Of a DNA stretch of 64,000 nt, positions 1 to 10,669 are shown in pieces. A model generated the notes under the pieces. It searched no databases, was not told the origin of the DNA, and saw only the letters and a program-made list of their open reading frames with translations. Position numbers and translations under genes: made by a program. This stretch comes from Chytridium lagenaria (taxonomy: Eukaryota > Chytridiomycota > Chytridiomycetes > Chytridiales > Chytridiaceae), in NCBI GenBank assembly GCA_025449115.1, contig JAHLKC010000123.1:1-64000 (forward strand), given 5' to 3'. Every line of letters starts with the position of its first letter. The first letter of the stretch is position 1.

Positions 1-1580
1 GCGTATCTCCATGTTCTCTTGACAAGAAACCGCTAGCAGGACTCTTAACGTTGCTTGCTTGATGACCAGGGCAAACTACTCGTCATAATAAACGCCTTGC
101 TTTTGTGAGTATCCTTTTGCCACAAAACGTGCTTTGCGTTCATCTTTATTTAATAATCTTATTGTCTTTTGGTCGGGCACCTACCTCCACGTCCCATCTC
201 GACCAAACTCTTTATCTCCTCCTCCATCGCTTTCCTCTAATCATCCTTTTCCTTCCTCTGCATTGCGTCATGGTACGTTTTCGGTTCATCATCATCTTCA
301 TCCATGATGTGGCGTTTGCTGATGGCTTGACCAACCAAAACTCTCCAGACTTCTTCTTATTTCGTGTTGACCTTCGAAGGGATGTCTCGTATGGTTCATC
401 CAGTCTTCACGGAAATTTGGTACGCGACGACCACCAGAACGATGAACAGTAGTAGGTGAGCGGGGTTCCTCTCTGTTTTCTTCTTCAAATTTGTCGTGGT
501 CAGGAGTGTGATAACTAACATTATCATCTTCATCATCTTCAGATTTCTCATCATCCACCGCCGTATCCACTTCGCTTCCACCAGAGCTTGACGAGTCTGT
601 GGAAGAATCAGGTAAGTCCAAATCCGCTTACTCTTGAACATCTCCTTCAAACTTTGAATCTCCTTTCTCTGATTCTGCCGCCATCATTCCTTCATTAAAG
701 ATGACGGATTTGCTTCTGATCAGCTTGTTTGTTTCTAAATCCACATGCCGTAACCCAACGTTCATACCCAACGAGAGCGCAGCGTCGCCGTTAAAATCTC
801 CCTTTTTCCGCTGCTGCTTGGGAATCAAAACGAGTGTTAAGCATCCCACCAGCAGTGTAGCGTCCTCTTCATTGGTACGGTTGGGAACAGTTAATGAGGT
901 AAGCTGCTGCAATCACAGCTTCCCCAAAAAACGCGTCTCGAGTTTTCATGACCGTTCGTTTAAATTTCGATTCATTCTCTCCGCTACACCGTTCTGTTCT
1001 GGTGTATACGGCATGGTGAAGGTGAGTCGAATTGCATGCTCCAAGCACCACTCCTTCATCACTTTGTTGTTGAACTCTCCTCCGTTATCTGCAACGATTT
1101 CTTCAGTTTTCTTTTGATTTTCTTTTCTGCTTCTTTAAAACTCTTGATGTACTTGGTTGATTCGCTCTTTTTCTTGCAAAGATATACAGTCACGTAGTTC
1201 GTGGGCTGTTGACAATGGTAAGGAAATAGCAAGCGCCACATTTGACGCGGTTTTCATAGGCCAGACGATATCGACGTGAATCTTCTCGAGCAGGTCTTTA
1301 ACTTTCAATTCGTCGGCTTTGTCAGGAAATGATGCAAGCTCATCCTTCCATCAACACACCTTTGCAGAGGTGAGTGTCCACTTCATCAGTTATATTGACT
1401 CCCTTTGCTGCCTTCACTAATTTCTTTACTCCCTTCTTTCCTAGATGGCGCATCCGCAGATGCCATTGATGCGGAGTTACTGGTGTTCCCCTTTGCCAAG
1501 GACACGCTGGGCTTTGAATGAATCACTTGATCAAGGTAGATAAGGTTTTCTTTGTTGCTATATGTGAACGTTGTAAGCGC
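1..1580 (-). pseudogene. Old Ty1/copia fragment (RT start, acidic linker, integrase, pre-integrase)
   Basis: Remnant of a copia polyprotein read on the minus strand and truncated by the window edge. From high to low coordinates it shows a GAG-pre-integrase region (1386-1580), integrase core fragments (about 628-1240, with the conserved FFGEAVIAAAYLIN stretch after the core), an acidic Ser/Asp/Glu-rich linker (298-621) and the first part of the reverse transcriptase (1-300). The reading frame is broken repeatedly. It is homologous to element A, which is inserted into it at 1581; the continuation of the same old copy resumes at 13,169. It is therefore the oldest layer of the nest and non-functional. 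Confidence 0.8.
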
Positions 1581-1982
1581 TGCAGGGGTTACGGGGCTCA
1601 ATTGTAATTTAAAAGTAATTAATTAATAAAGAGAATTATAGTATAAAATGGTGATGGAGTCTCCAGCGGTGACTGAGAACTAATTACTACGAAACTTCCA
1701 TATATTAATGTTAACTACTTTTCGCAATACATGTAGAGGGTGGGGATTTACATCAGAACTCATGATCCGTAAATCCCTCCAAATTACGTATCATAAACTA
1801 AACATGAAATAATAAAGTTAAGGGATTAACGTATCCTCAAATGGAATGAGGAGCTCAATAAAACTGATCAAATCGAAACTTAAAAAAACGCGTAAATGAA
1901 TAAAGTTCAGGGGAAATATAACTTAGACAAAAAAACTAATGTGGGTGAGTGAAACAAAATAGAAAGATGAATAAACCCAACA
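1581..1982 (-). repeat. 3' LTR of element A
   Basis: 402-bp LTR starting TGCAGGGGTTACGG and ending AACCCAACA, matching the 12,770-13,168 LTR along its length. Directly next to it (1983-1992) is a pyrimidine tract that on the minus strand is a purine-rich polypurine tract, the expected second-strand primer immediately upstream of a 3' LTR. Confidence 0.9.
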
Positions 1983-2013
1983 TTCTCCCCCTCAGCTTTC
2001 TAACCTTGCAGTT

Positions 2014-2649
2014 TTAATCAACCACTTTAACCATCCCAAACTTTGCTCGTAATTCTTCAAACTTCCTTCGAGGCAGAGCTTTCGTAAACAGGTCTGCAGG
2101 TTGCTCCTTCGTGTTCAGGTACTCCACGCGTATTTTCTTCGCGTTCACTCTATCTCGTATGACGTGAAACCTTCTATCCACATGTCGAGAACTCTGCGAA
2201 ATTATCGGCGTGTTTGCGAGGGAATTTGCCGTAGTGTTGTCGCCGTAAATCACCGGAGGGTCATTAAACGTATAACCCAACTCCCCCAGAAGTTGGCTGA
2301 CCCAAATCATATGCGACGATGCTTCACTAAGTGAAACATATTCAGCCTCGGCGGTAGACTTAGCCGTCGTTGCTTGCTTTTTTGTTCCCCACACCACAGC
2401 TCCCCCGTTCAAAGTGATTACAAAACCACTTGTTGACTTCATATCGTCCGGATCAGTTCCCATGTCGGCGTCTGCATATCCCACCAATTCCAGCTTGTCC
2501 TTTCGAGTATACTGAATCACCAACTGCTTTGTTTGCTGTAAGTATCCACACGTTCGGTAAAGCGCATCCCAATGCGCAGGGTAAGGGTTCTCTTGAAATC
2601 TAGCACTCATTCCGAGTGCGAATGCAATATCAGGTCTAGTACCGATCAT
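2014..2649 (-). CDS. Element A RNase H domain
   Basis: Open frame of about 211 codons ending at 2014 close to the polypurine tract, as expected for the C-terminus of a copia polyprotein. It carries the copia RNase H signature: GYADADMGTD, the acidic STAEAEYVSLSEA helix, YGDNTTAN, and the terminal RHVDRRFHVIRDRV / EQPADLFTKALP stretch. It degrades the RNA strand during reverse transcription. The frame overlaps the RT segment at 2636-3295 in another register, so the polyprotein is frameshifted here. Confidence 0.85.
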   Translation of the reverse strand: MIGTRPDIAFALGMSARFQENPYPAHWDALYRTCGYLQQTKQLVIQYTRKDKLELVGYADADMGTDPDDMKSTSGFVITLNGGAVVWGTKKQATTAKSTAEAEYVSLSEASSHMIWVSQLLGELGYTFNDPPVIYGDNTTANSLANTPIISQSSRHVDRRFHVIRDRVNAKKIRVEYLNTKEQPADLFTKALPRRKFEELRAKFGMVKVVD

Positions 2650-3561
2650 CGCATGCCATCAAGGATCCAGTGTACTGTCGGTATCCTTGATTCTTCTCGT
2701 TCGTTTTCGTTATCTGGCCTTCCATGTTCTTCAGGAGTTTCTTCACGGCGTCCATTGGGGTATAGTGTAAAAGAGTTTTCGGTAATTCTGGCTTTTGACG
2801 CATCGTTTCGATGTATCTCTGCTGGAACACCACAATCTTCCCTTTTACACGATCATAGCGACATTGCCACCCCAGGACGTATCGAAAACTTGGAGCTCTT
2901 GTACCTCGGTAACGTCTCATGAATCGTTTTTCTGATCGGTCTAATTCCTCCTTGCTCGTCGACGCTTCTATGATATCATCAACATAGACTCCTTTCAAGG
3001 TGAGGTCCTTGCCGTTTCGCTTGTAGTAAAGGCACGGATCCGCCGCTGAACGAGTAAACTTCTCCTCGTCAACTTGGAACGTGTTCAAGTTGGTGTTGAA
3101 ACACATTGGAGCTTGAACGAGTCCGTAGAGGCTCTTCATGCACAGACACACCCAGTCTTCTTTCCCTTCGACGACGAATCCTTCTGGTTGTTCGATATAA
3201 ATCTCATGATCTTCAAGCTTGCCATTTAAGAACGCGGTCTTGACATCGTATTGTCGAATCTCCATGTTTTCTTGGCAAGCGACCGCAAGCATCACTCTCA
3301 GCGTCGCTTGCTTGATGACAGGTGCGAATTTCTCGTCATAGTCGATGCCTTTTTTTGCGAATAACCTTTAGCGACAAATCTAGCTTTGCGTTTGTCGAGA
3401 TTTCCCAACTCATCTCGCTTTGTTTTGTACACCCATCCTGATTTAATAATCTTTCTCCCTTTAGGTCGGGGAACCAACCTCCAAGTTCCCATCTCAACCA
3501 ACCACTCGTTTCTTCTCCTTCCTACCCATCGCTTCCTGGTAGGTCTTTGGTTCGTCGTCAT
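2636..3561 (-). CDS. Element A reverse transcriptase (frameshifted)
   Basis: Copia RT spread over two frames (3298-3561 and 2636-3295). The N-terminal part has the conserved TWRLVPRPKGRKIIKSGWVYK and KARFVAKGYSQKK blocks. The second part has QYDVKTAFLNG, YIEQPEGFV, SLYGLVQAP and the catalytic YVDD (in VYVDDIIEAS). All active-site blocks are present, but the join near 3,297-3,340 is out of frame. It makes element cDNA in virus-like particles. Confidence 0.85.
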
Positions 3562-4325
3562 CTTCTAACGCTGCAGTGTTTGCTGATGGTCTAACCGTCC
3601 CAAAACTCTCCAGGCTTCTTCTTGTTCGTGATGACCTTCGAAGGGATGTTTCGTATGGCTCATCCAGGTCTTCACCGAAGTTTGGAACTCTTCTTCCACC
3701 GGATCGACGAACTGTAGGTGAGTGAGGTTCCTTTCTTTCTTCGTCTTCATCGTCTTCGCGATTGGGTGTATGATAACTGACATTATCATCTTCGTCATCT
3801 TCAGACTCTTCGTCATTTACCGCAGTATCAACTTCACTTCCACCAGAGCTTGACGAGTCTGTGGAGTAATCCGGTAAGTCTAGGTCGTTTTTCCACTCTT
3901 GAACCTCCCCTTCAAACTTTGATTCTCCATTCTCTGCTTCCGCCGCCATTACTCCCTCGTTAAAAATCACTGACTTGCTTCTAACCAACTTATTGGTTTG
4001 CAAATCCCAAAGGCGATAGCCCAGCGGTTCATACCCCACGAGAGCACACCGTCGTGCATTCAAGTCTCCCTTCTTTTGTTGTTGCTTGGGTATCAAGACG
4101 AGCGCCAGGCAACCCCATCCACGAAGTCTTGACAAGTCAGGTTTCACTCCGGCGAATCTCTCAAGCGGTGTTGCATCTTGTTCGTTCGTTCGGGTTGGTG
4201 ATCGGTTAATGAGGTAAGCTAAAGCCATCACGGCTTCACCCCAAAACCGCGTTTCGAGTTTTGAAGAACTTAACATGCTTTTAGACCTCTCGTTCAAGGT
4301 CCTGTTCATCCGTTTGGCAACACCG
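3494..4325 (-). CDS. Element A integrase C-terminal region and acidic linker
   Basis: Frame running from the end of the integrase core (NRTLNERSKSMLSSSKLETRFWGEAV) through the copia GKKP-like region (ERFAGVKPDLSRLRGWGC) into the acidic Ser/Glu/Asp-rich linker that precedes RT. Its upstream side is cut at 4325/4326 by a solo LTR; the core continues at 4728-4968. The linker ends with an RRSSRTRRSLESFG-type basic patch. Confidence 0.75.
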
Positions 4326-4722
4326 TGTTGGGTTAATTCATCTTTCTATTTTGTTTCACTCACCCACATTCGTTATTTTGGTCGAAGTTATTTTTCCCCG
4401 AACTTTATTTATTTACGCGTTATTTTCGATTTGATCAGTTTTATTGAGATCCTCATTCCATTTGAGGATGCGTTAATCCCTTAACTTTATTATTTCATGT
4501 TTAGTTTATGATACGTAATTTGGAGGGATTTACGGGTCATGAGTTCTGATGTAAATCCCCACCCTCTACATGTATTGCAAAAAGTAGTTAACATTAATAT
4601 ATGGAAGTTTAGTAGTAATTAGCTCCCTGTCACCGCTGGAGACTCCATCACAATTCTTTATAGTTTTATTCTCTTTATTAATCATTATATTTTAATTACA
4701 ATTGAGCCCCGTAACCCCTACA
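4326..4722 (+). repeat. Solo LTR of family A, inserted in integrase in opposite orientation
   Basis: 397-bp LTR that is the reverse complement of the family A LTRs (starts TGTTGGGT, ends CCCCTACA on the plus strand). It is flanked by a perfect 5-bp duplication CACCG at 4321-4325 and 4723-4727. No internal sequence is present, so it is a solo LTR left by LTR-LTR recombination. It fixes the exact ends of the family A LTR and its 5-bp target duplication. Confidence 0.95.
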
Positions 4723-4727
4723 CACCG

Positions 4728-4968
4728 TTCTGTTGCGGTGTGTACGGCATGGTGAAAGTAAGTCGAATTCCATGCTCTAAACACAAATCCTTCATTTGTT
4801 TGTTGTTGAATTCGCCGCCGTTATCTGCCATGATTTAAATGAGTTTCCTTTTGATTTTCTTCTCGGCTTCTTCTTTAAAACTTTTGATGAACTTGAATGA
4901 CTCATTCTTCTTCTTGCATAGGTAAACGGTAACATAGTTTGTTGCGCTATCAACGATGGTAAGAAAGT
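4728..4968 (-). pseudogene. Element A integrase core fragment left of element B
   Basis: Continuation of the integrase core on the minus strand after the solo LTR: the region around the catalytic glutamate, then the DNGGEFN aspartate region with an ATG-for-ACG change and frame breaks, then the KKKNESFKFIKSF stretch. It is interrupted at 4968/4969 by the 3' LTR of element B. Confidence 0.7.
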
Positions 4969-5471
4969 TGTTGAATACTTGTTGTTCACGGGGCTCAATT
5001 AAAACAAAGTTAAACGCACTTTTGCTCGAGCAACGTTCTTAATTTATTTCGACTCAACACACGAGTCTTTAAATACTGAACCAAAACGAACAAGTAAAGA
5101 GGAAAGACAACACAAAGGTAAACCTATCGGAGACGCGTACACTCACGCGTTAAACTCTCCACTACAAAGATAAACAAATCAGAGAGCCTTGACGGGAACA
5201 AAGGGAATAAAGGCTAGAAGGGAATGTCCAATCACAAACAGGTAGAATTATAATTAAACTGGCATAAAGAAATTAAACCAATCAAGGAAGGTAAATCAAA
5301 GTGGAAAATTCAAATGAGTCCAGAATATATCAGAAGTCCAGTGGGCGCGTTCGCGCTCAACTCTAACGACGCGTAAATTCCAGAGCACTCTAGTGTTGCG
5401 CCCGACGCCGCTGACTAATGGTGCGAGTGATCCTGACGCGTCCTTGTGAGTCAAGTGAGCGAAACCCAACA
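4969..5471 (-). repeat. 3' LTR of element B
   Basis: 503-bp LTR, plus-strand ends TGTTGAATAC and GAAACCCAACA. It contains four ACGCGT hexamers. It matches the 5' LTR parts 9763-9844 plus 10,247-10,669 (together 505 bp) and the copy at 28,053-28,557. Confidence 0.9.
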
Positions 5472-5542
5472 TTCTCCCCCTTTCGTGAACTTTACTCACG
5501 ACTTCTCTGGCTCCCCCATCTCTGAAGCATCATCATCAACGA

Positions 5543-6204
5543 CTACCATCCCACGCGTTCACGACACCTCTCCAGGTCCCTACGCGCCAGCCCCTTCGTG
5601 AGCATGTCTGCAGGCTGTTCCTTGGTTCCAATATGCTCCACCTGAAGCAAACGCTTGGCAACGCGATCTCTAACCGCGTGGAATCGAAGATCCACGTCTC
5701 GCGTCCTTGAGCTGATGATGGGGTTCTTTGCAATGGCCTCTGCTGCCGTGTTATCACACCAAAGCGTTGGTGGATCGTCAAAGGAGTATCCTATCTCCTC
5801 CAGGAGCTGCTTCAACCAGATGAGCTCCGACGATGCCTCACTTAACGCAACGTATTCGGCCTCTGCGCTGGAAACAGCTACTGACGCTTGTTTACGCGCA
5901 CCCCACATCACAGCTCCTCCATTCAGCATGATGACGAATCCACTGATTGACTTTTTCTCGTCCGGATCGTTCCCAAGATCCCGTCGCTGAATCCTTCAAT
6001 CTTCAACTTGTTCCCTTGACGCGAATAGCTTATGCCCAAGCTACGCGTCAACTGTAAATACCCGACTAAATCACGAGCACACTCCCAGTGCTCGTGTCCA
6101 GGACGCGCCTGGTAGCGCGCCAGCATTCCAACTGCAAGATGTCCTTCTGGCACTCGTAGCTTCTTCATCATCGAGATGATATAGGCCTCTTGCTTGATAC
6201 GCAC
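5543..6204 (-). CDS. Element B RNase H region (frameshifted)
   Basis: Two overlapping frames cover the RT tail and RNase H. The 5923-6204 frame has the AVGMLARYQARPGHEHWECA block that precedes copia RNase H, then breaks near 5,985. The 5543-5929 frame has SSAEAEYVALSEASSELIWL, WCDNTAAEAIAKNP and the RDVDLRFHAVRDRV ending, followed by EQPADMLTKGLARRD. It ends about 70 bases from the polypurine tract, as expected. Confidence 0.85.
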
Positions 6205-6337
6205 ATGCCTCTCGTGTTGATTGTAGCGAACTTGGGTTCCAACCGCGTATCTTGGCTCCCCCTGGCTTGTGACGTAAACCGACGCTTGAGATTGTCTTGA
6301 AACGCGTCTGCCTCTTCCTGATCAGGACACGCGTGCA

Positions 6338-7213
6338 CTAGGTCGTCAACATAGACAACCAGTAACGATAACCTCTCGCCGTTGCGTGGTAGTAAAGACA
6401 GGGATCCGAGAGCGAACGTGTGAAGCCTATCGAGATGAGAAACTCATCCAACACCTCGTTCCATCCAAGAGGTGATTGCTTCAAACCGTACAAGGTCTTC
6501 AAGAGAAGACAACCCAGTCTTCCTTCCCAACAATCACAAAACCCTCTGGTTGCTCGATGTATATCTCCTCCTTGAGATTGCCGTTGAGAAACGCCGTCTT
6601 GACGTCGTATTGGCGTAACACCATCCCCTCGTGAGCTGCCACCGCGAGTGCTGTCCGAAAGGTCGCCCCTTTCATCACTGGCGCGTAAGTCTCCAAGTAG
6701 TCCACGCCTTCTTTCTGCGAATATCCCTTCGCAACGAATCGAGCTTTTCTTCTTTCCACGGAGCCGTTTTCCTTTCGCTTGTAACGGAGCACCCATCCAC
6801 TCTTGATGATGTGCTTGCCCTTTGGTCGAGGCACCAGACGCCACGTCTGATGCTCCAGCAACGACTGGTACTCCTCCTGAAGAGCCTTCATCCATTCTTC
6901 TGAATCGACGTCCCAACGCGTCCTCAACGGTTGCTGGATCTGTCACGTCCTCGTCACTCATCACGGTAACGGTGTGTGCTGCAGGATTACGTGGAGCAGG
7001 AGCGCGCTTTCCTGGCGCTTGAGCCTTAAACCATTCTGCGTTTGCTGGCCTCCTCTCTCTCAGGGAATAACGACGAGTGCCTTCCTCTGCTGGTGGTGTT
7101 GCGTGAAACGCTGCGTGTAGCGCGTAGAGGGTCCTTCTTGGCGAGGTTGGCGCGTCTTCAAACTCTTCTGACGCGTCGTTCTCTTCCTGAGCATCCTCGA
7201 CATCATCCTCCAA
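6338..7213 (-). CDS. Element B reverse transcriptase and upstream linker (frameshifted)
   Basis: Copia RT. The 6499-6927 frame carries TWRLVPRPKGKHIIKSGWV, KARFVAKGYSQKEGVDY, QYDVKTAFLNGNLKEEIYIEQ and EGFVIVGKEDW. The 6338-7213 frame supplies TLYGLKQSPLGW and SDPCLYYH. The catalytic YVDD follows in a third register near 6,345. The N-terminal part of the longer frame is the acidic linker after integrase. At least two one-base shifts separate the conserved blocks, so no single frame could make an active enzyme as read. Confidence 0.85.
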   Translation of the reverse strand: MEDDVEDAQEENDASEEFEDAPTSPRRTLYALHAAFHATPPAEEGTRRYSLRERRPANAEWFKAQAPGKRAPAPRNPAAHTVTVMSDEDVTDPATVEDALGRRFRRMDEGSSGGVPVVAGASDVASGASTKGQAHHQEWMGAPLQAKGKRLRGKKKSSIRCEGIFAERRRGLLGDLRASDERGDLSDSTRGGSSRGDGVTPIRRQDGVSQRQSQGGDIHRATRGFCDCWEGRLGCLLLKTLYGLKQSPLGWNEVLDEFLISIGFTRSLSDPCLYYHATARGYRYWLSMLTT

Positions 7214-7219
7214 CGCTTC

Positions 7220-8467
7220 TCACACTGTGTCTTCTCTCCTGTCATCCTCAGAGCTCAATGACTCATCTTCGGAATCCTCGGAGTCTTCATCGCTCCCCCA
7301 ACTTCCTGAATCGCTTCCCACCTTGTCCAGCAGCTTCCTGTGTACCTTCCAGGTGGACACGTCTGCGTCGTGTCCTTCCCACACTCCAGTGTTCAACTCG
7401 TCAAACACAACAGTCTTGCTGCGCACTACTTTCTTCGTGACTGGGTCATAAAGGCGATATCCCATTGCCTCGTATCCCAAGAAAATGCATTTGCGAGCGT
7501 TCTTCTCCATCTTCTTCCGTCGTTCCTTTGGGACGTGCGCGTAACATGCGCAACCGAAGATTCGAACGCGTTTCAGGTTAGGCTTCCTTCCCGTGAAGCC
7601 TTCCAGAGGTGAAATCCCATCCTTACGAGGAGATCGATTGTACAAGTACGTGGCACACGTAACGGCCTCTCCCCAGAATTTGTCGTCAAGACTCGCGTCG
7701 CTAAGCATGCACTTTGCCTTCTCAATGAGCGACCGATTCATTCTTTCCGCGACACCGTTCTGCTGAGGCGTGTAGGGCATGGTGAACGTGAGCTTGATGC
7801 CTTCCTCCAGGCACCATGCCTCCAGCTGCTTGTTCTTAAATTCCCCACCGTTATCTGCAACAATCTCCAGGAGATGCGGCTTTTCTCGAAGTCGTTCCAT
7901 CTCCTCAGGGTTCCTTTCCGAGTATCTCAACGCGTCAATCCGTCGACCTGTGAGTGCCTCGGCCTCTCTCTTGTACTGCTTGATGTACTGAACCGCTTGC
8001 TTCTTTTCCTTGAGCATGTACGTGTTGCAGTAACCCGTTGACGCGTCCACAACCACCATGAAGTAACGCGACCCTCCCAAGCTCTTCCGCTTCATGGGTC
8101 CCGCCAAATCCACGTGAACGCGTTCCAAGACTTTGTAGTCCTTCTCAACTCTCTCCGGGTGAGAGGAGCGCGTAAGCTTCCCCTCAATGCATCCCTTGCA
8201 CAGCACGTCGTCGTCGTCGTTATACAACGTGATGCGTACACCCGTTGCCGATTTTTCAAGCTTCTTCACCGCCTTCATCGAGATGTGACCCATCCGTCGA
8301 TGCCAAATCTGCGCGCTGTTGAGCGACTGGCTTTTCACACCCATCGTGGTGTTTGCTGCGGTGTCTGGCTGCACCAGATAAAATAGGTTGTCCTCAACCT
8401 TGAACTCTGCCGTCACGTCGTTCGATCCGACGTGTCTGAGGCGATACTTGCCGCTGGATGACTCCAA
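7220..8467 (-). CDS. Element B GAG-pre-integrase and integrase
   Basis: Uninterrupted frame of 415 codons. The N-terminal part is the GAG-pre-integrase domain with the integrase zinc site: H and H in IWHRRMGHIS, then the cysteines of LCKGCIEGK. The core has the three catalytic acids in copia context: VDLAGPMK (D), IVADNGGEFKN (D) and TPQQNGVAERMNRS (E). It continues through FWGEAVTCATYLYNRSP and the GKKP-like motif (FTGRKPNLKRVRIFGC) into an acidic Ser/Glu tail. It inserts the element cDNA into the host chromosome. It is the best preserved part of element B. Confidence 0.9.
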   Translation of the reverse strand: MESSSGKYRLRHVGSNDVTAEFKVEDNLFYLVQPDTAANTTMGVKSQSLNSAQIWHRRMGHISMKAVKKLEKSATGVRITLYNDDDDVLCKGCIEGKLTRSSHPERVEKDYKVLERVHVDLAGPMKRKSLGGSRYFMVVVDASTGYCNTYMLKEKKQAVQYIKQYKREAEALTGRRIDALRYSERNPEEMERLREKPHLLEIVADNGGEFKNKQLEAWCLEEGIKLTFTMPYTPQQNGVAERMNRSLIEKAKCMLSDASLDDKFWGEAVTCATYLYNRSPRKDGISPLEGFTGRKPNLKRVRIFGCACYAHVPKERRKKMEKNARKCIFLGYEAMGYRLYDPVTKKVVRSKTVVFDELNTGVWEGHDADVSTWKVHRKLLDKVGSDSGSWGSDEDSEDSEDESLSSEDDRREDTV

Positions 8468-8636
8468 AACAACGCCACGCGACGCTGCTGCACCCAGGAG
8501 ATGAGATTACGCGTGAGCTCCGGCACATAGAGTACGTTCTTGAGCGTGATCGTTTGCGTGGCCTTCCCGACCTTGATGCTGAGGGTTAAATCTCCTACTC
8601 CCTCCACGCGTATTCCTTCGCCGTGCTCTGCAGTTT

Positions 8637-9004
8637 TTACGCGGCTGCTCGCGCGCGGTAACCCCGCAAACCTTCCTTCGAGAAGGTCATATGGTGAGTG
8701 GCTCCAGAGTCCAGAATCCATCGGTTATCCCGCTTCTCCAGCTTAACCGACAAGGCTTCCCCAGCCTCCGCGTCAACCTGACGCACAATAGCCATAAAGG
8801 CAATTGGACTTGCACGCGCCGTGTTTGCAGACTTCTTCTTGTCCGAGGCGCGCTTCTTCCACCACTTCCCACGATGACGGTTCCTACCACCACCATCTCT
8901 CTCGTTCTCTGAGGTATCATCACTCGACTCCCCCGAGTCCTTCTTCTTCCCAGAGCGACACTTTTCGCATAGTGTCCTATCTTCTTGCACTTAAAACAAG
9001 TCAC
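8637..9004 (-). CDS. Element B zinc knuckle and protease segment
   Basis: Frame 8687-9004 starts with a CCHC-type knuckle, CFKCKKIGHYAK, but loses the last cysteine to a frame change. Frame 8637-8990 then carries a basic Lys/Arg-rich stretch and the aspartic protease active site, WILDSGATHHMTF. The arrangement of nucleocapsid knuckle followed closely by protease is normal for copia. The missing cysteine is restored in the adjacent frame, suggesting a one-base deletion rather than a true loss. Confidence 0.8.
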
Positions 9005-9740
9005 TGACCTTTTATCTCCACCTTTCGAGCGCCCTTTCCTGCTGGTTTCTTCCCCTTACGCGCTCTTGTCGTGAAGAAGGCCTCCGCTTCCTCCGATGCC
9101 TCCACGCGGTCCTTGATCTTCTCTTCACAGTCGAGAAGCCTGGCAACGACCAGGTTGTAGTCCTTGACCGCTTTGTCGTCCGTTTCAATGTTGGCAACCG
9201 CGACGTCGTAAGCTTCCGGGAGTTTGGTGAGCAGGTGAGCAATGTGTTGCTCGTTGGAGACAGCCTCGCCGGCTGCCTTGAGTTGGTTGACCATTGTCGA
9301 AAGTTCTGCAACGAATACGCGTAAAGACGCGTCCTCCTTCATTCTGAGACGCGTGAGCTTGCGCGGTGAGAGCGTTGCGGTTGGGTTGGGATTTACGCTC
9401 AAATGATGACACGAGGCACTCCCACGCTTCCTTGGCCGTGAAGTCCTCTCCAATCAAGTGTAAGACCGAATCAGTCACTCGAGACTCTATCCGGTTCTTA
9501 GCACGATCGTTAGCCGACTGCTCCTTGATCCCCAAATTCTTCTCTTCTTTGGTTGGAGCGTTCTTTTCTTTGATTGGAGCGTTCTCGTTAACGTACGGGC
9601 GTAAATCCTATCTCAGTGATCGCCCAAAGACCCTTGTCTTTGAGGTAAGTGGTCATCCGACGTTTCCAGATGTGAAAGTCTTGCCCGTCGAACTTGACTG
9701 GCTTGCTGCGCTCGTCATCTGAGTCGTCTTTCTTTCCCAT
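9001..9740 (-). CDS. Element B gag (frameshifted)
   Basis: Starts at the ATG at 9738-9740, 22 bases inside the primer binding site side. The N-terminus has the copia gag pattern, FDGQDFHIWKRRMTTYLKDKGLW, which packs into the capsid shell. The frame shifts near 9,590 and again near 9,360; the last frame (9001-9453) has the LTKLPEAYDVAVANIE helix typical of the copia gag C-terminal half and ends in a Lys-rich tail. Confidence 0.8.
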
Positions 9741-9750
9741 GTCGTCAGAG

Positions 9751-9762
9751 AAGTGCTACCAC
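9751..9762 (-). other. Primer binding site of element B
   Basis: Directly next to the 5' LTR, on the minus strand, the sequence reads GTGGTAGCACTTCTCTGAC. TGGTAGC begins with the complement of a tRNA CCA end and resembles initiator-Met tRNA sites used by many copia elements. Element A has the related TGGTACCACTTC at the same place. The tRNA assignment is inference. Confidence 0.5.
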
Positions 9763-10669
9763 TGTTGAATACTTGTTGTTCACGGGGCTCAATTAAAACA
9801 AAGTTAAACGCACTTTTGCTCGAACAGCGTTCTTACTTTATTTCTGTAGGGGTTACGGGGCTCAATTGTAATTAAAATATAATGTAATAATAAAGAGAAT
9901 TAAACTATAAAGAATAGTGATGGAGTCTCCAGCGGTGACAGGGAGGTAATAACTACGAAACTTCCATATATTAACGCTAACTACTTTTCGCCATACATGT
10001 AGAGGGTGGGGATTTACATCAGAACTCATGACCCGTAAATCCCTTCAATTACGTATCATAAATAAAACATAAAGTAATAAGGTTAAAGGGATTAACGCTT
10101 CCTCAAATGGAATGAGGAACTCAATAAACTGATCAACTCAAAACTTAAAATAACGCGTAAACAACAGGTTCGGGGGAAAAATAACTTAGACAAAATAACG
10201 AATGTGGGTGAGTGAAACAAAATAGAAAGATGAATAAAACCCAACATTTCGACTCAACACACGAGTCTTTAAATACTGAACCAAAACGAACAGGTAAAGA
10301 GGAAAGACAACACAAAGGTAAACCTATCGGAGACGCGTAAACTCACGCGTTAAACTCTCCATACAAAGATAAACAAATCAGATAGCCTTGACAGGAACAA
10401 AGGGAATAAAGCTAGAAGGGAATGTCCAATCACAAACAGGTGGAGTTATAATTAACTGGCATAAAGAAAATAAACCAATCAAGGAAGGTAAATCAAAGTG
10501 GAAAATTCAAATGAGTCCAGAATATATCAGAAGTCCAGTGGGCGCGTTTCGCGCTCAACTCTAACGACGCGTAAATTCCAGCGCACTCTAGTGTTGCGCC
10601 CGACGCCGCGGACTAATGGTGCGAGTGATCCTGACGCGTCGTTGTGAGTCAAGTGAGCGAAACCCAACA
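9763..10669 (-). repeat. 5' LTR of element B, split by a solo LTR
   Basis: Two LTR parts, 9763-9844 and 10,247-10,669, together match the 503-bp 3' LTR at 4969-5471. The interruption (9845-10,246) is an A-family LTR. The 3' LTR preserves the uninterrupted sequence and so serves as an empty site. Confidence 0.9.
9845..10246 (-). repeat. Solo LTR of family A inside the B 5' LTR
   Basis: 402-bp LTR starting TGTAGGGGTTACGG and ending ACCCAACA, same orientation as element A. TTTC flanks both sides. A 5-bp duplication ATTTC would be complete if one A had been lost at the right junction. It is the most recent A-family insertion in this nest, because it lies inside B, which lies inside A. Confidence 0.9.

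Larger units (their letters stand above)
4969..10669 (-). mobile_element. Full-length Ty1/copia element B
   Basis: Complete copia element of a second family: 3' LTR 4969-5471, polypurine tract (minus-strand AAAGGGGGAGAA) just inside at 5472-5483, coding region 5543-9740, primer binding site at 9751-9762, 5' LTR 9763-10,669 interrupted by a solo LTR. Gag, protease, integrase, RT and RNase H are all recognisable, with several frame breaks. The flanking pentamers differ (AAAGT left, AACAT right), and the two flanks overlap by about 300 bp of element A sequence. It is unusually rich in ACGCGT. Confidence 0.9.
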
